Shown piece after piece: positions 25,963-32,645 of a stretch of DNA of 32,645 nucleotides. This DNA comes from Massilia sp. UBA2604 (GTDB taxonomy: Bacteria > Pseudomonadota > Gammaproteobacteria > Burkholderiales > Burkholderiaceae_D). Location: assembly GCA_002339265.1 (NCBI GenBank), contig DDKG01000087.1, forward strand, positions 1,817 through 34,461, read 5' to 3'. Numbering within the stretch: position 1 is the stretch's first letter; each line of letters opens with the position of its first letter. Made by a program: the position numbers and the translations under genes. Under the pieces are notes generated by a model. It saw nothing but the letters and a program-made list of their open reading frames with translations, was not told the DNA's origin and ran no database searches.

Positions 25963-26831
25963 CTGCGAATCGTATCCCATCAAGATCTGTATCACGGCAG
26001 GAGCAGTGCATTGATCTCCCCGGAGAGTCTGTTAGTTGTTGGCGCTCCAGTGACAACCTTAGAGTAGTTCTAAGGAAACATCGGGATGTCTTCTTTGACG
26101 TCAATCTTAAGCCTGGTGCCACCTACACAGTCGAGGCTGTATCCGATTTCTATTATCCGCTGTCAAAAAAGCTTGTAAGAAAGGTCGATTTCAAGGACGG
26201 AGAGCGGTTGCATCTGTGGGTCGGGCGAGGGTTTAAGGGAGACCTGGTTCTGAAGCAGGGGGCGACGATCATCGGAAGTTTTACTGTTTCGGTGCTCGAT
26301 ACGGAAGAATATGGGACAGATCCAAAAATAAAGCCAGAGCCGTTGATGGTTCTTTTGGGTAGTCGTGAAATGCAGAATTCTATCCTGCATCAGCCCAATG
26401 ATCCATATGGGCTGTTGAGAATGAGGGATTTCTTCAATCCTCAATACGATCCCAAGGTTGCAATACTGCGCGATTACGGAACGAGGTACGAATATAGTTG
26501 TACAAAGGGTGATCCAGAAATAAGCGACTATGTTTGTGTGACTGAAGCGGCTAGCAGCGATTTGCAGGAGCACGTAAGGGGTAGGCTGGATGATGGGAGT
26601 GCAGTGGAAGGTGACATCAGCCAGATTTTCGTTGCACCAACAATTGACCAGAAGCCATCTGGCCTATATGCAGCACTTGCTGCCACAATTTCCAATATTT
26701 CTGGAAATGAGTATCTGACCTCTAACTGGTTTAAAGAGAGTGCTGGATATTTGCAGGAGAACTGGCGGTCCTTGGATAAATTCTTATGCGGGTACGGGTG
26801 GAAAAGAAAGCAAAAGGAAAGTACAGAGTAG
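25959..26831 (+). CDS. Unrecognised T6SS-cargo candidate, N-terminal reading frame, 290 aa
   Basis: The gene starts inside the vgrG stop (ATGA overlap) with GGGAG upstream, so it is translated with VgrG and is a prime cargo candidate. I do not recognise the family. Residues 30-115 are predicted beta-rich (LRVVLRKHRDVFFDVNLK, YTVEAVSDFYYPLSKKLV, LVLKQGATIIGSFTVSVLD) and the rest mixed alpha/beta, with no signal peptide and no membrane segment. The C-terminus ends abruptly in a basic, purine-rich tract (GWKRKQKESTE). The next frame, which begins 46 bp before this stop, carries the same kind of basic sequence (VEKKAKGKYRVVF). The two frames could be one protein of about 465 residues split by a single-base deletion near 26800-26820. 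Composition is AT-rich throughout, unlike the flanks. Confidence 0.7.
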   Translation: MTANRIPSRSVSRQEQCIDLPGESVSCWRSSDNLRVVLRKHRDVFFDVNLKPGATYTVEAVSDFYYPLSKKLVRKVDFKDGERLHLWVGRGFKGDLVLKQGATIIGSFTVSVLDTEEYGTDPKIKPEPLMVLLGSREMQNSILHQPNDPYGLLRMRDFFNPQYDPKVAILRDYGTRYEYSCTKGDPEISDYVCVTEAASSDLQEHVRGRLDDGSAVEGDISQIFVAPTIDQKPSGLYAALAATISNISGNEYLTSNWFKESAGYLQENWRSLDKFLCGYGWKRKQKESTE

Positions 26832-27355
26832 TCTTCAGAGGACGACCTTTGAGTAAGATTGCTGCTCAAGCAATAGGGGCAGGTGCGCAGGTGAAGACGG
26901 TTTATCACAGCACACCGATGGGTGCCGGGAAAAGTGCGTTCTTGGATGGCGGCTTCGCTCGTGATGGTAAGTCAGGTTACGGAGGAATGAAGCGAATAAT
27001 ACTTACGTCCTCAGAGAACTTTCGAGGAGGGATGAAGATTCAAATCATCGGCACTGTCATCGATATTATTGGTGATGTGAATGATGTCTACTTCAAGGAA
27101 GAAGGAAGCAAAGACCTGTCTGAATTTCTCGGTCGTGCAGGAGTGTCTCTCATGAAGGCCGGAGCAACGGCTGTCATGGGAAGCGTGATTGCAGCACTCT
27201 TGGTCGCTGGAGCAGCTATATTTTTTACCGCAGGCGTGCCAGTGGTTTTGGGAATGGCGATCGTAGCAGGAGGGTATATCTTAGCAGCAACAATTGTGGA
27301 TAAGGTTGATAGTCACTTCGGTATCAAAGAGGCGGTGGCGGAGCGTACGAGATGA
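26786..27355 (+). CDS. Candidate membrane-acting effector domain (possibly C-terminal part of the preceding gene), 189 aa
   Basis: The frame lies at -1 relative to the preceding one and overlaps it by 46 bp. No good ribosome binding site precedes its ATG. Residues 1-120 are basic and soluble (GKYRVVFRGRPLSK, SAFLDGGFARDGKSGYGG, GSKDLSEFLGRAGVS). Two adjacent hydrophobic, Gly/Ala-rich segments follow at about 125-148 and 150-171, then VDKVDSHFGIKEAV. A hairpin of small-residue-rich helices near the C-terminus is a layout seen in pore-forming or membrane-inserting T6SS and polymorphic toxins; that role is inference. The next gene, overlapping by four bases, is a multi-pass membrane protein, as expected for immunity to a membrane toxin. 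It may be a pseudogenised or frameshifted C-terminal half, or a separate gene. Confidence 0.6.
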   Translation: MRVRVEKKAKGKYRVVFRGRPLSKIAAQAIGAGAQVKTVYHSTPMGAGKSAFLDGGFARDGKSGYGGMKRIILTSSENFRGGMKIQIIGTVIDIIGDVNDVYFKEEGSKDLSEFLGRAGVSLMKAGATAVMGSVIAALLVAGAAIFFTAGVPVVLGMAIVAGGYILAATIVDKVDSHFGIKEAVAERTR

Positions 27356-28077
27356 TTGGCGATATATCCTGTAAAACTCTAGGACTTTCGTTTTCAATTT
27401 TGACTATAGGGACGGTCGGTGGGTGGGCAATGGTGTCGGAAGTGGCTGGCAACGAAGCTGGGGTTAGTTTTCTTATCACTGGATCTTTAATTCAGATAAT
27501 CATATTTTTATTGCAGCTAACTATTTTCTTCTGCATGGGTAAAAGATTATTAATTCAATTAATTTTTTTAGCCGCATGCGGAATCTCGTTGGCTTGGTTC
27601 ATGTTTGCGCTAGTTGCTCCAGTATTGTGGATGGGTGTCGTGAGTGTCGAGGTTAAATCGGTCGTTTTGGTGGCGCTAATCCTATTGAGTGCTATCAATA
27701 TCATGGAGTCTTTCAAGAAGTTTGATGAGAGGTGGGGCGGGATTGATGCCAGAATTCGAATCAAGAAGCTTGGCATGGTTGGGAATGTAGTGAACTGGGA
27801 CGGTTTGATAAGGTTTATGAGGATCGAGGCGGATTTGTATATCCCGGGTTTTTCTCAAGGAATGTCCGTGATAATTTCTATTCTTATGCTTGTCTCCATG
27901 CTCATCGGTTTAAATCTCAGGCACGTATTTCCAACGTTTAGTGCATTTGCTTGGGGAATACCTTCGGCGCTGACGGTTGCTTTTTTATTTCAATTGATTG
28001 GGTTTAATTTGGCGCAGGCTGGAAAAGTAAGGATGTTGGAAAAGGAGTATCAAGTCATATTTCGGCAGGCGATATGA
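27352..28077 (+). CDS. Multi-pass inner-membrane protein, candidate immunity protein, 241 aa
   Basis: The start overlaps the preceding stop (ATGA) and has GGAG upstream, so it is translationally coupled to the effector frame. Hydrophobicity suggests about six membrane segments (roughly residues 9-29, 39-60, 66-96, 102-117, 170-187 and 197-221) and a charged loop at 118-168 (FKKFDERWGGIDARIRIKK). I recognise no enzymatic or transport motif. Known immunity proteins against membrane-depolarising T6SS effectors are integral inner-membrane proteins encoded next to the effector, which fits this position. It is the most AT-rich gene of the window, with frequent ATA, AGG and TTA codons, indicating acquisition. 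It ends 34 bp before a terminator that belongs to the convergent parC. Confidence 0.7.
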   Translation: MIGDISCKTLGLSFSILTIGTVGGWAMVSEVAGNEAGVSFLITGSLIQIIIFLLQLTIFFCMGKRLLIQLIFLAACGISLAWFMFALVAPVLWMGVVSVEVKSVVLVALILLSAINIMESFKKFDERWGGIDARIRIKKLGMVGNVVNWDGLIRFMRIEADLYIPGFSQGMSVIISILMLVSMLIGLNLRHVFPTFSAFAWGIPSALTVAFLFQLIGFNLAQAGKVRMLEKEYQVIFRQAI

Positions 28078-28110
28078 CAGCCGTAAAATGGTCGCACCCT
28101 CGCGCAGCTG

Positions 28111-28137
28111 AAAAAACGCCGGCATGTAGCCGGCGTT
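28111..28137 (-). terminator. Rho-independent terminator for parC
   Basis: A perfect 9-bp stem (AACGCCGGC at 28115-28123 with GCCGGCGTT at 28129-28137, loop ATGTA) is followed on the minus strand by six T residues (A residues at 28111-28116). It lies 45 bp after the parC stop. The same hairpin may weakly stop transcripts of the convergent cargo module, but no T-run follows on the plus strand. Confidence 0.85.
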
Positions 28138-28181
28138 CGTCAAACTTGGTGTTGGAGCTTGAGTCCACGTCGATACTGCGC

Positions 28182-30509
<2,328 letters not shown>

Positions 30510-30553
30510 GATGTGTGTTCGATATTCTGCGGACGTTCTTGGATGTGCGGAGA

Positions 30554-30675
30554 AACTTGGGTCCCCGCCTGCGCGGGGAGTCGGTGTCGCCAATGGCGGC
30601 GACGACGTGCCTGGACCAGTGGCCGGAAGACCGTCGTTCCCGGCCTCGTCGGCCACCTTGGCGGGAACCCAAGTT
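30554..30675. repeat. Palindromic repeat pair between parE and parC
   Basis: This is a second copy of the repeat family seen at 7898-7993. Unit B' (30554-30583) begins AACTTGG and has the stem TCCCCGC (30562-30568) with GCGGGGA (30573-30579). Unit A' (30632-30675) begins CGTCGTTCCCG, ends GGCGGGAACCCAAGTT and has outer stem GTTCCC (30636-30641) with GGGAAC (30663-30668). The order of units is reversed relative to the paaE-paaG copy: here the AACTT and AAGTT ends face outward, there they face inward. No T-run makes a clear terminator. The pair fills most of the parE-parC gap. Confidence 0.78.
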
Positions 30676-30697
30676 CAGCTAGCAAACCGTAGCCTCA

Positions 30698-32645
<1,948 letters not shown>

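Noticed and set aside
26801..26822. Programmed -1 ribosomal frameshift site in the cargo gene
   Set aside because: A-rich runs are present, but none is an in-phase X XXY YYZ heptamer and I saw no clear stimulatory stem-loop; a simple indel is the easier explanation.
30510..30656. N-terminal extension of ParC through the intergenic repeat
   Set aside because: The 49 extra residues are Pro/Gly/Thr-rich repeat translation and not part of the ParC family; the repeat DNA recurs in a non-coding gap at 7898-7993.

Overview
The window is GC-rich, chromosomal-type bacterial DNA. Gene content and order point to a betaproteobacterium of the order Burkholderiales, and the mixture of genes would suit an Oxalobacteraceae genus such as Massilia. 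That placement is inference from protein character and composition; the window has no rRNA or tRNA gene to test it.

Layout. 1-1820 (+): 3' part of pmbA/tldE, a small uncharacterised protein and a DoxX membrane protein. 1891-4024 (-): a cytosolic M14 zinc carboxypeptidase and the repressor gene paaX. 4142-16010 (+): a nearly complete phenylacetate degradation cluster in the order paaABCDE-G-H-I-K-J-Y-Z, read divergently from paaX. PaaK makes phenylacetyl-CoA, PaaABCDE epoxidises it, PaaG isomerises the epoxide to oxepin-CoA, PaaZ opens and oxidises the ring, and PaaJ and PaaH carry out the beta-oxidation-like steps. PaaI and PaaY are salvage thioesterase-type proteins. No paaF is present; its usual place between paaE and paaG holds about 150 bp of palindromic repeats.

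16118-18833: an antitoxin-like XRE regulator without a toxin (+), a KTSC-domain protein, a HAD phosphatase and argH (all -). 19007-22834 (+): a GNAT acetyltransferase, two exported hydrolases (cyanophycinase-like S51 and an M64 metallopeptidase) and a small exported Lys/Ala-rich protein closed by a strong terminator.

23014-28077 (+): an orphan type VI secretion cargo module. A vgrG with a C-terminal extension overlaps a 290-codon frame, which overlaps a 189-codon frame with two hydrophobic glycine-rich segments, which overlaps a multi-pass membrane protein. Composition changes abruptly to AT-rich inside the 3' end of vgrG and returns at parC. This is the best candidate for an undescribed system: a membrane-targeting effector with its immunity protein. 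The two effector frames look like one gene split by a single-base frameshift.

28182-32645 (-): parC and 5'-truncated parE (topoisomerase IV), separated by a second copy of the palindromic repeat seen in the paa cluster. There are no tRNA or rRNA genes, insertion sequences or CRISPR arrays, and no stretch over 300 bases lacks a gene.
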